Shown here: in pieces, positions 34,875-43,090 of the stretch
How the letters are laid out: each line of letters begins with the position of its first letter
Numbering within the stretch: position 1 is the stretch's first letter
DNA from: Kitasatospora albolonga
GTDB lineage: Bacteria > Actinomycetota > Actinomycetes > Streptomycetales > Streptomycetaceae
Length of the DNA stretch: 64,000 bases
Assembly: GCA_002082585.1 (NCBI GenBank)
Contig: CP020563.1
Span: 862,001 to 926,000, forward strand
Direction of reading: 5' to 3'
The notes under the pieces: generated by a model
Seen by the model: the letters and a program-made list of their open reading frames with translations, nothing else
Database searches by the model: none
What the model was told of the DNA's origin: nothing
Translations under genes and position numbers: made by a program

Positions 34875-36266
34875 ATGAGCCTCGGCGTGCGCTGGACCTT
34901 GCACGGCGACGGGAAGACCCCCGCGCCCGGGGCGGTGGTCCGTCCCGACGAACGGCTCTCCTGGCCCCGTACGTTCGGACTCGGCGCCCAGCATGTGGTG
35001 GCGATGTTCGGGGCCTCGTTCGTCGCCCCGGTTCTGATGGGGCTCGACCCGAACCTCGCGATCATGATGTCCGGGGTGGCGACCGCGATCTTCCTGCTGG
35101 CCACCAAGGGCCGGGTGCCGAGCTACCTCGGCTGCTCGCTCTCCTTCGTCGGGGTCGCGGCCACGATCCGGGCGAGCGGCGGTGACAGCGCGACCATCAC
35201 GGGTGCGGTGCTGGTGGTCGCCGCCGTCCTGTTCCTGGTGGGCCTCGCGGTGCAGCGGTTCGGCGCGCGGATCATCCACGCGGCGATGCCTCCGGTGGTG
35301 ACGGGCGCGGTGGTGATGCTGATCGGCTTCAACCTGGCGCCGGTGACCGCGTCGACGTACTGGCCGCAGGACCAGTGGACGGCGCTGGCGGTGATGCTGG
35401 TCACCGGCCTCGCCGTGGTGTGCCTGCGCGGCTTCCTCTCCCGGATCGCGATCTTCCTCGGGCTGGTCTTCGGCTATCTGCTCTCCTGGGTGCTGGACCT
35501 GGTCTTCGGCAAGATCCACTCCCCGGCGGGCGGCGCGGAGGCCGTCGACCACTGGCGCCTGGACCTCTCCGCCGTCGGCCAGGCCGACTGGATCGGCCTC
35601 CCCTCCTTCCACGCCCCGGCCTTCGAGTGGTCCGCGATCCTGGTGGCCCTGCCCGTGGTGATCGCGCTGGTCGCGGAGAACGCGGGCCATGTGAAGGCCG
35701 TGGGCGAGATGACCGGCGACCCGCTGGACGACAAGCTCGGCACCGCCATCGCGGCGGACGGCGCGGCGTCGATGCTCTCCACCGCCGTGGGCGGCCCGCC
35801 CAACACCACGTACTCCGAGAACATCGGTGTGATGGCCGCGACCCGCGTCTACTCCACGGCCGCCTACTGGGCGGCGGCCTGCTTCGCGCTGCTCTTCGGC
35901 CTCTGCCCCAAGTTCGGCGCGGTCGTAGCCGCGATCCCGGGCGGGGTGCTCGGCGGCATCACCGTGATCCTGTACGGGATGATCGGCCTGCTCGGCGCCC
36001 AGATCTGGCTCAACGGCCGGGTGGACCTGCGCAATCCGCTCAACCTGGTCCCGGCCGCGGCGGGCATCATCATCGGCGTCGGCGGGGTCAGCCTGAAGAT
36101 CACCGACAACTTCGAGTTGGGCGGCATCGCGCTCGGCACCCTCGTCGTGATCACCGGCTACCACGTGCTGCGCGCCTTCGCCCCGGCCCACCTGAAGGGC
36201 GGGGAACCGCTGCTGGACGCCGGGACGTCGGCGTACGACGAGGGCTCCGGGCGCGAGAAGCACTGA
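34875..36266 (+). CDS. uracil/xanthine permease (NCS2 family)
   Basis: 463 residues with about fourteen hydrophobic segments. Family motifs include QHVVAMFGASFVAPVLMG near the N-terminus, ALVAENAGHVKAVGEMTG (the QNxGxxxxT-like TM10 position) and GGPPNTTYSENIGVMAATRVYS, typical of UraA/nucleobase-cation symporters. Imports uracil or related nucleobases with protons. GGGAG precedes the ATG. Monocistronic, convergent with the cellulase gene. Confidence 0.93.
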   Translation: MSLGVRWTLHGDGKTPAPGAVVRPDERLSWPRTFGLGAQHVVAMFGASFVAPVLMGLDPNLAIMMSGVATAIFLLATKGRVPSYLGCSLSFVGVAATIRASGGDSATITGAVLVVAAVLFLVGLAVQRFGARIIHAAMPPVVTGAVVMLIGFNLAPVTASTYWPQDQWTALAVMLVTGLAVVCLRGFLSRIAIFLGLVFGYLLSWVLDLVFGKIHSPAGGAEAVDHWRLDLSAVGQADWIGLPSFHAPAFEWSAILVALPVVIALVAENAGHVKAVGEMTGDPLDDKLGTAIAADGAASMLSTAVGGPPNTTYSENIGVMAATRVYSTAAYWAAACFALLFGLCPKFGAVVAAIPGGVLGGITVILYGMIGLLGAQIWLNGRVDLRNPLNLVPAAAGIIIGVGGVSLKITDNFELGGIALGTLVVITGYHVLRAFAPAHLKGGEPLLDAGTSAYDEGSGREKH

Positions 36267-36288
36267 CCGTACGGGCGCGGCCCGGGAT

Positions 36289-37509
36289 TCAGCCGGTGGC
36301 CAGGGCGTACGCGTACTCCGGGGTGAAGGAGCCCGCCGCGCCCGAGCAGCCGTCGGACTCCCCCGGCAGCTTCACCCACAGATACGCGTCGATCCCGCTC
36401 TCACCGGTCCGGGTCGTCGGGGGCTGCCCCAGCGCCCGGCCCGCCGGGTCGCACCACTGGCCCGCCGCCGGGGCGCCGTTGCCGTTGCGGCTGGTGTCGA
36501 TGACAGCGCCGAGACCGGGCGGGCCGCCGAGCGCCGCCAGGACCCGGCGGGCGTAGGCGGTCTCGTCGGCGGTGCGGTGGAAGTTGGCCACATTGGTGAA
36601 GATGCCGTCGCCGCTGGTGGCCGCCCCGGCCGCCCGGAGCGCCGCCGCCTGTTTCGCGGGGGCGTGCCAGCCGGAGTGGCCGCCGTCGAAGTAGACCCTG
36701 GCCTGCGGGTTGGCGGCGCGCAGGGTGTCCCCGGCGCGGGCCAGCGCGGCGAAGCGGGCCGCGCGTTCCGGTGCGGTGAGGCAGTCGGAGAGGGCGATGG
36801 CGTCCGGCTCCAGGATGATGATCGCCGGGCCCGCGCCGAGCCCCTGGGCGAACTCCCCTATCCAGGTGCCGTACGCCGCGAGATCCGGCGCCCCGCCCTG
36901 CGAGGCCCCGCCGCAGTCCCGGTCGGGGATGGCGTACGGCACGAGCACCGGGGTCCGTCCGGCGGCGGCCGCGCCCCGGGTGACGGCGCGGACCTGTCCG
37001 GCGATCTCCCCCGGGTTGTGGGCCGCGAACCAGACCGCCGCCGGCTGCGCCGCGATCCGGGACTCGATCAGCGGGCGGCGCGGGTCGTCGGGGTGGGCCC
37101 GTACCCAGTCCAGGACCTGGGAGCGCGGGTGGCGGAAGAGGCGGTTCCGCGGGGCCGGGGCGGGTGCGGGCGCGGGAGTCACCGCCGTGGGCGCGGCGCT
37201 CGTACGGGAAGCGGCGGGCGACGGGGGCGGTGACGGCGGCCGGGTCGGCGCGGGGGCGGTGGAGGGGGACGGGGGCGCGGTGGGCGGCGCGGTCGTGGGG
37301 GTCGGCACGGCGGGCAGCGGCTGGAGGACCGGCGGAGGCGTCGGTTCCGGGACGGCCGTGGTCCGCCGCTCGTCGTGCCCGGCGTCGATCAGCCCGGCCG
37401 TGGCCCCGATCGCCACGACGGCCGACGCGACGGCCAGCAGTCCGTGCCGACGGGCGGCCCGTCGGCGTTCCCGGTGTGCGATGCGGTGTTGCGCGCGTAT
37501 GCCCGGCAC
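36289..37509 (-). CDS. GH6 endoglucanase/cellobiohydrolase, membrane-anchored or secreted
   Basis: 406 residues. After a basic start (RRAARR) comes one hydrophobic helix (HGLLAVASAVVAIGATAGLI, about 22-42), which may be an uncleaved anchor, then a Pro/Thr/Ala linker (about 55-115), then a GH6 domain: PVLVPYAIPDRDCGG (catalytic-acid loop DRDC), IIILEPDAIALSDC, VYFDGGHSGWH, FHRTADE, VIDTSRNGNG and DAYLWVKLPGESDGC. Hydrolyses beta-1,4-glucan outside the cell. No carbohydrate-binding module. GTG at 37509 has AGGGG upstream; longer frames upstream overlap the divergent gene and are rejected. Confidence 0.9.
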   Translation of the reverse strand: MPGIRAQHRIAHRERRRAARRHGLLAVASAVVAIGATAGLIDAGHDERRTTAVPEPTPPPVLQPLPAVPTPTTAPPTAPPSPSTAPAPTRPPSPPPSPAASRTSAAPTAVTPAPAPAPAPRNRLFRHPRSQVLDWVRAHPDDPRRPLIESRIAAQPAAVWFAAHNPGEIAGQVRAVTRGAAAAGRTPVLVPYAIPDRDCGGASQGGAPDLAAYGTWIGEFAQGLGAGPAIIILEPDAIALSDCLTAPERAARFAALARAGDTLRAANPQARVYFDGGHSGWHAPAKQAAALRAAGAATSGDGIFTNVANFHRTADETAYARRVLAALGGPPGLGAVIDTSRNGNGAPAAGQWCDPAGRALGQPPTTRTGESGIDAYLWVKLPGESDGCSGAAGSFTPEYAYALATG

Positions 37510-37605
37510 TCCTCGATCCCCTTTTCCGGCACCGCCGTTCGCCCGTTCCGATGAACCTGCGGCCGGTCGGTGCCAGGGCGAGCCTATGACTGGGACGCTC
37601 CGCAC

Positions 37606-38310
37606 ATGGCGCAGATCGAACAGTTCACGGAACCGGCCGGACCCGGCACCCTGGGGGCGGGCGCACCGCCGGTGATCGAACGGATGCGGGCGTTCCGCTC
37701 GCGGTGGCCGTCCGGGGACGGGGTCGCGGTCTTCAACCGGGTCTATCTGACGGCCGTCGGGACCACCGCCCCGGAACGCGGCTGCGACGGCCCCGGAGCC
37801 GCCACCGCGCTGGGTGCGCACCTCACCGGGCGCTATCTGTCGGCCCTGGACACGGTGGCGGCGGGAGGCCGCCCGCCGGAGTGCTGGCGTCCGCTCGTCC
37901 AGTACCGGCACCATCCCGGCGTACGCCCGGTGCAGTTCGCCCTGAGCGGCCTCCAGGCGCACGTCGGTCACGACCTCGTGCTCGCGGTGGTGGACACCTG
38001 TCGTACGCTCGGCTGCGCTCCGCCGGACCTGGAAGGGGAGTTCGAGCGCGTGGGCGATCTCCTCGTGTTGCTGGAGGAGCGCATCCGCGACGATCTGATG
38101 CCCGGCCCCGACCTCCTGCGGATCGCGGACCCGCTGACCCATGTGGTGAGCGCCTGGAGCCTGGACCGGGCCCGCGAGGCCGCCTGGACGGCGGCCCTGG
38201 CCCTCTGGCGGCTGCGCGGATTCCCCGCGCTGGCCGAGGAGTTCAGGCAGCGTACAGACGCGGGGGCCGGTCTGGTGGGGCGGTTCCTGCTCACTCCGTG
38301 CGGCGGCTGA
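37606..38310 (+). CDS. DUF5995 family protein
   Basis: 234 residues. FNRVYLTAV, GAHLTGRYLSALD, VQYRHHPGVRPVQFALSGLQAHVGHDL and the late Glu-rich helices correspond to the DUF5995 family of actinobacterial cytoplasmic proteins of unknown function; the conserved His residues (HH, H after QA, H before DL) suggest a metal site. The ATG at 37606 is chosen; a GTG at 37570 is possible and neither has a strong ribosome site. Confidence 0.75.
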   Translation: MAQIEQFTEPAGPGTLGAGAPPVIERMRAFRSRWPSGDGVAVFNRVYLTAVGTTAPERGCDGPGAATALGAHLTGRYLSALDTVAAGGRPPECWRPLVQYRHHPGVRPVQFALSGLQAHVGHDLVLAVVDTCRTLGCAPPDLEGEFERVGDLLVLLEERIRDDLMPGPDLLRIADPLTHVVSAWSLDRAREAAWTAALALWRLRGFPALAEEFRQRTDAGAGLVGRFLLTPCGG

Positions 38311-38354
38311 GGGGGCGGTTCCCGAAGGCCCCGTAGTCCCATATCGCTTATCGC

Positions 38355-39056
38355 TTATCGCTGCCCGGCGCCGGGTCGGCGGGGGCGGGGCGGGACCAGC
38401 CCGGCTCCGTACGCGGCGATGGCCGCCTCCACCCGGTTGCGTACGCCCAGCTTGGCGAGCACCGCGCTCACGTGCGCCTTCACCGTGCCCTCGACCAGAT
38501 GCAACAGGCCCGCGATCTCCGCGTTGGACAGCCCCGCCCCGACTCCGGCCAGCACCTCGCGCTCCCGTTCCGTGAGCCGGTCCAGCGAGCGGTGCGGATG
38601 GGCCGCCCGGTGCGCGCGCAGCCCCGCGATGACCCGGCCCGCGACCCGGGGGGACAGATAGGCGCCGCCTGCCCCCACCGCCCGTACCCCGTTGAGCAGT
38701 TCCCTCGGGTCGTCCGCCTTCAGCAGGAACCCGTCGGCGCCCTCCTCCAGGGCGCGTGTGACGTACTCGTCCTGGCCGAAGGTCGTCAGCATGATCACAC
38801 CGACCGCCCTCGGCTCCCGGTGAAGCCGCGCCGCCACCGTCAGCCCGTCCAGGCCGGGCATCTGGATGTCCAGCAGGACCACGTCCGGCCGGTGGCGGCC
38901 GGTGAGCAGGACCGCCTCGTGGCCGTCCCCCGCCTCGGCGACCACCTCGATCTGCGGGTCCCTGGCGAGGATGGCCCGCACCCCCGCCCTGACCATCGCC
39001 TCGTCGTCGGCCACCAGGACCCGGACCGGTCGGCTGCTCGGTGTCGTCTCTGCCAC
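38355..39056 (-). CDS. NarL/LuxR-type response regulator
   Basis: 233 residues. Receiver domain with ADDE (acidic pocket, 17-19), phospho-acceptor D63 in VVLLDIQMPG, Thr in MLTTF and Lys in FLLKADD; C-terminal LuxR helix-turn-helix (LTEREREVLAGVGAGLSNAEIA...VKAHVSAVLAKLGV, about 160-212). Partner kinase is most likely the histidine kinase at 41236, which lies beyond a two-gene ABC transporter transcribed divergently from this regulator. The stop codon falls inside a TATCGCT tandem triplet (38342-38362). Confidence 0.93.
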   Translation of the reverse strand: MAETTPSSRPVRVLVADDEAMVRAGVRAILARDPQIEVVAEAGDGHEAVLLTGRHRPDVVLLDIQMPGLDGLTVAARLHREPRAVGVIMLTTFGQDEYVTRALEEGADGFLLKADDPRELLNGVRAVGAGGAYLSPRVAGRVIAGLRAHRAAHPHRSLDRLTEREREVLAGVGAGLSNAEIAGLLHLVEGTVKAHVSAVLAKLGVRNRVEAAIAAYGAGLVPPRPRRPGAGQR

Positions 39057-39301
39057 CCGGCGAGCCTACGGCGGGCGCGGCACCGGACGGACGGCGAGGC
39101 GCCGGATCTCGTCCCCCGGGCCGGGCCGCACCCCGACGAAAGGCAGGGTGCCGCTGCCGTTCGTCCGATGGGCGCCGGGGCCACGGACTCCTAGCGTCGC
39201 TTCCGTACGGGAAACGAGCCCGTACGGGAACCGGGCCCGCCGCCGCTCCCGGACCGGTCCCGGCCGTATCGCGCGACCCGCGACCGACACGAAGGAACTC
39301 C

Positions 39302-40318
39302 GTGATCACCCTCAGAGGACTGACCAAACGCTATGGCCGCACCCTCGCCGTGGACGGGCTGACACTGGACGTCGAGGCCGGTCGTGTGACCGGCTTCCTC
39401 GGCCCCAACGGGTCCGGCAAGTCCACCACGATGCGCATGATCCTGGGCCTGGACCACCCCACCGGGGGCCGGGCCCTGATCGCGGGCCGCCCCTACGCGG
39501 ATCTGCGCCGCCCGCTCCGCGCGGTCGGCGCCATGCTGGACGCCCGGGCGGTCCACCCCGCCCGTTCCGGCCGCACGCACCTCGTCGCCCAGGCACGGGC
39601 CAACGGCATCCCCGTACGCCGGGTGGACGAGGTGCTGGAGACCGTGGGCCTGACGAAGGCGGCCCGTCGCCCGGCGGGCACGTACTCGCTCGGCATGAGC
39701 GGGCGGCTCGGGGTGGCGGGCGCCCTGCTCGGCGATCCGCCGGTGCTCGTCCTGGACGAGCCGGTCAACGGCCTCGACCCGGACGGCGTGCGGTGGATTC
39801 GCCGACTTGTCCGGGACCGGGCGGCGGAGGGCCGCACCGTGTTCCTCTCCAGCCATCTGATGAGCGAGATGGAGCTGACGGCCGACCACCTCGTCGTCAT
39901 CGGACGCGGGCGGCTGCTGAGCGACACCTCCATGGCGGAGTTCCTCGCCGCCGCCTCTCCCCCGTCGGCACGCGCGATGGTGCCCGACCCCGAGGAACGG
40001 GCGACGCTGGTACGGCGCCTGAGGACGGCCGACGGGGTGCGTGTCGGGACGGGGGCGACCGGCGAACTCACCGTCGAGGGGCGCACCGCGGCCGAGATCG
40101 GCGATCTGGCCCACCACTGCCGGGTCCGGCTGCACCGGCTGGACGACGTCCGGGTCTCGCTGGAGCAGGCGTACATGGACCTGACCGCGCGCAGCGTCGA
40201 GTACGCGACGGCAGGCGGCGGCCGGGACACGGCGGACAGCACCGGCACAGCAGAAATGGCAGGCGTGGCCGACAGATCCGACGAGGCACCGGCACCGGAC
40301 CGAGGGGGACAGCTGTGA
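39302..40318 (+). CDS. ABC transporter ATP-binding protein
   Basis: 338 residues. Walker A FLGPNGSGKSTT (about 32-43), signature YSLGMSGRLGVAGALL (LGMSGR in place of the consensus LSGGQ), Walker B PPVLVLDEPVNGLDPDG and switch SSHLMSEMEL. The Leu-Gly-Met-Ser variant is usual in drug-export DrrA-like ATPases. The C-terminal 100 residues form a DrrA-type accessory domain with a disordered tail. GTG start after GAAGGA. The stop overlaps the permease start. Probably exports an antimicrobial or lipid under control of the flanking two-component system. Confidence 0.9.
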   Translation: MITLRGLTKRYGRTLAVDGLTLDVEAGRVTGFLGPNGSGKSTTMRMILGLDHPTGGRALIAGRPYADLRRPLRAVGAMLDARAVHPARSGRTHLVAQARANGIPVRRVDEVLETVGLTKAARRPAGTYSLGMSGRLGVAGALLGDPPVLVLDEPVNGLDPDGVRWIRRLVRDRAAEGRTVFLSSHLMSEMELTADHLVVIGRGRLLSDTSMAEFLAAASPPSARAMVPDPEERATLVRRLRTADGVRVGTGATGELTVEGRTAAEIGDLAHHCRVRLHRLDDVRVSLEQAYMDLTARSVEYATAGGGRDTADSTGTAEMAGVADRSDEAPAPDRGGQL

Positions 40319-41073
40319 CCACGACGGCACCCGGTGGCTTCGCCGGAGCGGTCGCCTGCGAGAGGACCAAACTGTGGTCCGTCCGGGCCCCCTACCTCTG
40401 CCTCGCGGCCGGGCTCGCGGCCACCTGCGTCTTCACCTTCTACTACGCGTCGATCGCCCGTATCAACGAGCATCCCGTCCAGCCCGTCGGGAACGCGGCG
40501 GCCTCCTCCGTAATACTCGTCCAGTTCGCCATCGTCGTCCTGGCCACGGTCGCGGTGACCTCCGAGTACGCGACGGGGAGCGTGCGGGCGTCCCTGCTCT
40601 GGGTGCCCCGGCGGCACCGGGTCCAGGCGGCGAAGGCACTGGTGGCGGCGGTGGTCGCGTTCGTCGCCGGGGTCTCGTTCGCCGTCGTCGGTACGGCGGT
40701 GGCCTGGGCCGCGTTCGGCGGCCGGGCCTCCTTCGAGGCAGGCCCGGCCCTCCGCCAGATCCTCGCGATCGGTGTCTACCAGGCGCTGGTCGCCGTGCTG
40801 ACCACCGGGGTGGCGTTCGCCGCGCGCCATCCTGCCGGGGCCCTGTCGATCCTCGCCACCCTCCTGTGGGCCCTGCCGAGCGTGCTCCTGGGGCTCGGGG
40901 GCCCGGCGCTCGCGAAGCTCAATGGCCTGCTGCCGCACGGTGCCGGGGACCACTTCATGCGGATCGGCGGCGACGCCGCGTACGCTCCGGCGACGGCGGT
41001 TCTGATCGTGACGGTGTGGGCCGGGGCCGCGCATCTGACCGGCCTGTACGTGCTGCGCCGCCGGGACGCCTGA
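40315..41073 (+). CDS. ABC transporter permease
   Basis: 252 residues with six predicted membrane helices (for example LCLAAGLAATCVFTFYYA, VILVQFAIVVLATVAVTSEYATG, LVAAVVAFVAGVSFAVVGTAVAWAAF). AFEC-like ERTKLWSVRAPY at the N-terminus and SEYATGSVRASLLWVPRR are typical of ABC-2 permeases paired with DrrA-like ATPases. GTG start overlapping the ATPase stop by 4 bp, so the two are coupled. Confidence 0.9.
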   Translation: MTTTAPGGFAGAVACERTKLWSVRAPYLCLAAGLAATCVFTFYYASIARINEHPVQPVGNAAASSVILVQFAIVVLATVAVTSEYATGSVRASLLWVPRRHRVQAAKALVAAVVAFVAGVSFAVVGTAVAWAAFGGRASFEAGPALRQILAIGVYQALVAVLTTGVAFAARHPAGALSILATLLWALPSVLLGLGGPALAKLNGLLPHGAGDHFMRIGGDAAYAPATAVLIVTVWAGAAHLTGLYVLRRRDA

Positions 41074-41235
41074 CGAGGCGGGGGGTCCGGCGGCGGGACG
41101 GGCCCGGGCGCCCTGACCCCGTACCGCCCCCGCCCCCCCCTCGCCGGGCCGCCCCGCCCGTCCCCCAGAATCGCCCTGGGGCGGATGGGGGGGGCACCCA
41201 CCGGAGAGTCCACCTGAGGGGACGGTCGACGCACG

Positions 41236-43017
41236 ATGCTGCTGCACACGCGCATACTCGCGGCCAGGTCGGGGTACGGCGACGCGGCCCTGTGGGGCGT
41301 ACTCGCGGCGGCCACCGCCTACGGGTTCCGGGAGACGGACTCGGCCTCGCCCGTCCGGGACCTGCTCCTCCCGCTGGCCGTCCTGGCGGTGGCCGTGCCG
41401 CTGTCCCGCCGTCGGCCCGGGGGCGCGGTCGCTCTCGTCAACGGGCTGTGCGCGCTGGGCCTGACCGGCTCCTCGACCCCGGCCAACGCCCAGGTCGTCT
41501 CCCTGGCCGCCCTGAGCTGTCTGCTGGGCGCCCGGGTGGCCGCCGCACGGGGACCGGCCATGGTGCTCGCCGGGTGCCTCGCGGCCGATCTCGCGCTGTG
41601 CGCGGTGCTGGGGGTGCGGGCCGTCTGGTGGTTCTACGCGCTGACCGTGCTGCCCGCCGCCCTGCTGCTGCCCTGGCTGGCCGGACGGCACTGGCGCGGG
41701 CGGCGCGAACTCGTACGGGAGGGCTGGCGGTTGGCCCGGACCCTGGAGGAACGGCAGCACCTGGTCGCGGAGCGGGCCCGGCTGACCGAGCGCGCGGACA
41801 TCGCGGCCGACATGCACGACTCCCTCGGCCACGCCCTGAGCCTGGTCGCCCTGCGCGCCGGGGCCCTGGAGCTCTCCCCCGACCTCACGGACCGCGATCG
41901 GGCCGACCTCGCCGAGCTGCGCGGGACGATCGCGGACGCCGTGGAGCAGCTGCGGGAGACCGTCGCCGTCCTGCACGATCCGCCCGGGACGGCGACGGAC
42001 GCGGGCCCGCCGGGCGGCGACACCGTCGAGGACCTCCTCGTACGGGCGCACGCCTCCGGGGTGCCGGTGCGCTGGGAGCGGCACGGTGCGGTGCCCGCCC
42101 TGTCCTCGCTGGTCGAGCACGGTATCCACCGTGTGGTGCGGGAGGCCCTCACCAATGCCGTGAAGCACGCGCCGGGCGGGGCGATCCGGGTACGGATCAC
42201 GCACGAGGCCGACCGGACCCGTGTGAGCGTAGTGAACACCGCCGCCCCACCGGGCCGTGCGGCAGAGGCCCCGGCCCCCGGCGTCGGCGGCGGCCGGGGG
42301 CTGGCAGGGCTCCGTGAACGGGTGACGGTCCTCGGCGGCTCCTTGCGGACCGGACCGTACGAAGGCGGATTCCGCGTCACCGCGGTCCTCCCGCACCGGC
42401 CCCCGGCCCGCCCCACGACGTCGGCCCCTGCCCCGGCCCCCGGAAGACCGGCCGGGCCCCGGGGCCGGCACGCCGGTTCCGTATCAGAACCCGGAAAGGC
42501 ACTCCTGCCGGGCTCGGGACCGGGCTCGGGGTCGCGGCAGGGCGGGGACCCGGACCTGCCTCCGACCCAGGCTCCAACACCCCACGCCCCCGACTCGGGC
42601 CCGGCCCGAACCCCAGCCTCCGCCCCGCCCCCGGAGTCCGCCCGGCGGTTCGGCCGTGTGCGGAGGGCCGCCCGGCGCCGCTCCGCCGCCGCCTTCGTGG
42701 CGCCTGTCGTGGCGGCGGCCTTCTTCATACCCGCCGCCGTCCATCTGGCCTGGCAGCTGACGACGAGCGTGCTGCCGCCGTCGCGGTTCGAGGAGCTGAC
42801 GGTCGGCCGGTCGCGCGCCGACCTCACGCCCCTGCTGCCGGCCCGCGCCTACCCCTACCCGCCCGACCACGCCCGTTCCACGCCCCGGCCGCCCGGTACC
42901 GCGTGCGACTTCTACCGGTCCGGGCGCGACGTGCTGGCCGAGGTCGACCTCTACCGGCTCTGCTGGTCCGGCGGAACACTGGTGGCGAAGGACATCGTGC
43001 CGGCCGCCCGGCCCTGA
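41236..43017 (+). CDS. sensor histidine kinase with fused C-terminal membrane/extracellular domain
   Basis: 593 residues. Four or five N-terminal membrane helices, then HisKA_3 dimerisation domain (IAADMHDSLGHALSLVALR, His about 194), then HATPase (VREALTNAVKHAPGG; GRGLAGLRERVTVLGG, to about 385), as in NarL-partner kinases. Unusually the protein continues: a 100-residue Pro/Gly-rich linker, one more membrane helix (AAAFVAPVVAAAFFIPAAVHLAW, about 492-515) and a 75-residue exported tail with FEELTVGRSRADLTPLLPA and paired Cys (TACDFY, RLCWSGG). The frame is continuous, so a fusion with a small membrane protein is likely. Confidence 0.88.
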   Translation: MLLHTRILAARSGYGDAALWGVLAAATAYGFRETDSASPVRDLLLPLAVLAVAVPLSRRRPGGAVALVNGLCALGLTGSSTPANAQVVSLAALSCLLGARVAAARGPAMVLAGCLAADLALCAVLGVRAVWWFYALTVLPAALLLPWLAGRHWRGRRELVREGWRLARTLEERQHLVAERARLTERADIAADMHDSLGHALSLVALRAGALELSPDLTDRDRADLAELRGTIADAVEQLRETVAVLHDPPGTATDAGPPGGDTVEDLLVRAHASGVPVRWERHGAVPALSSLVEHGIHRVVREALTNAVKHAPGGAIRVRITHEADRTRVSVVNTAAPPGRAAEAPAPGVGGGRGLAGLRERVTVLGGSLRTGPYEGGFRVTAVLPHRPPARPTTSAPAPAPGRPAGPRGRHAGSVSEPGKALLPGSGPGSGSRQGGDPDLPPTQAPTPHAPDSGPARTPASAPPPESARRFGRVRRAARRRSAAAFVAPVVAAAFFIPAAVHLAWQLTTSVLPPSRFEELTVGRSRADLTPLLPARAYPYPPDHARSTPRPPGTACDFYRSGRDVLAEVDLYRLCWSGGTLVAKDIVPAARP

Positions 43018-43090
43018 CCCGCGCCGGGCCGCACCGGCAACGCCCGCCACGCCGACCGCACCGAGCCCCGCAGGCCCGGGCGCTCCCGGC

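Noticed and set aside
39493..42471. 992-codon minus-strand frame
   Set aside because: Antisense to the ABC transporter and histidine kinase; no signal of its own.
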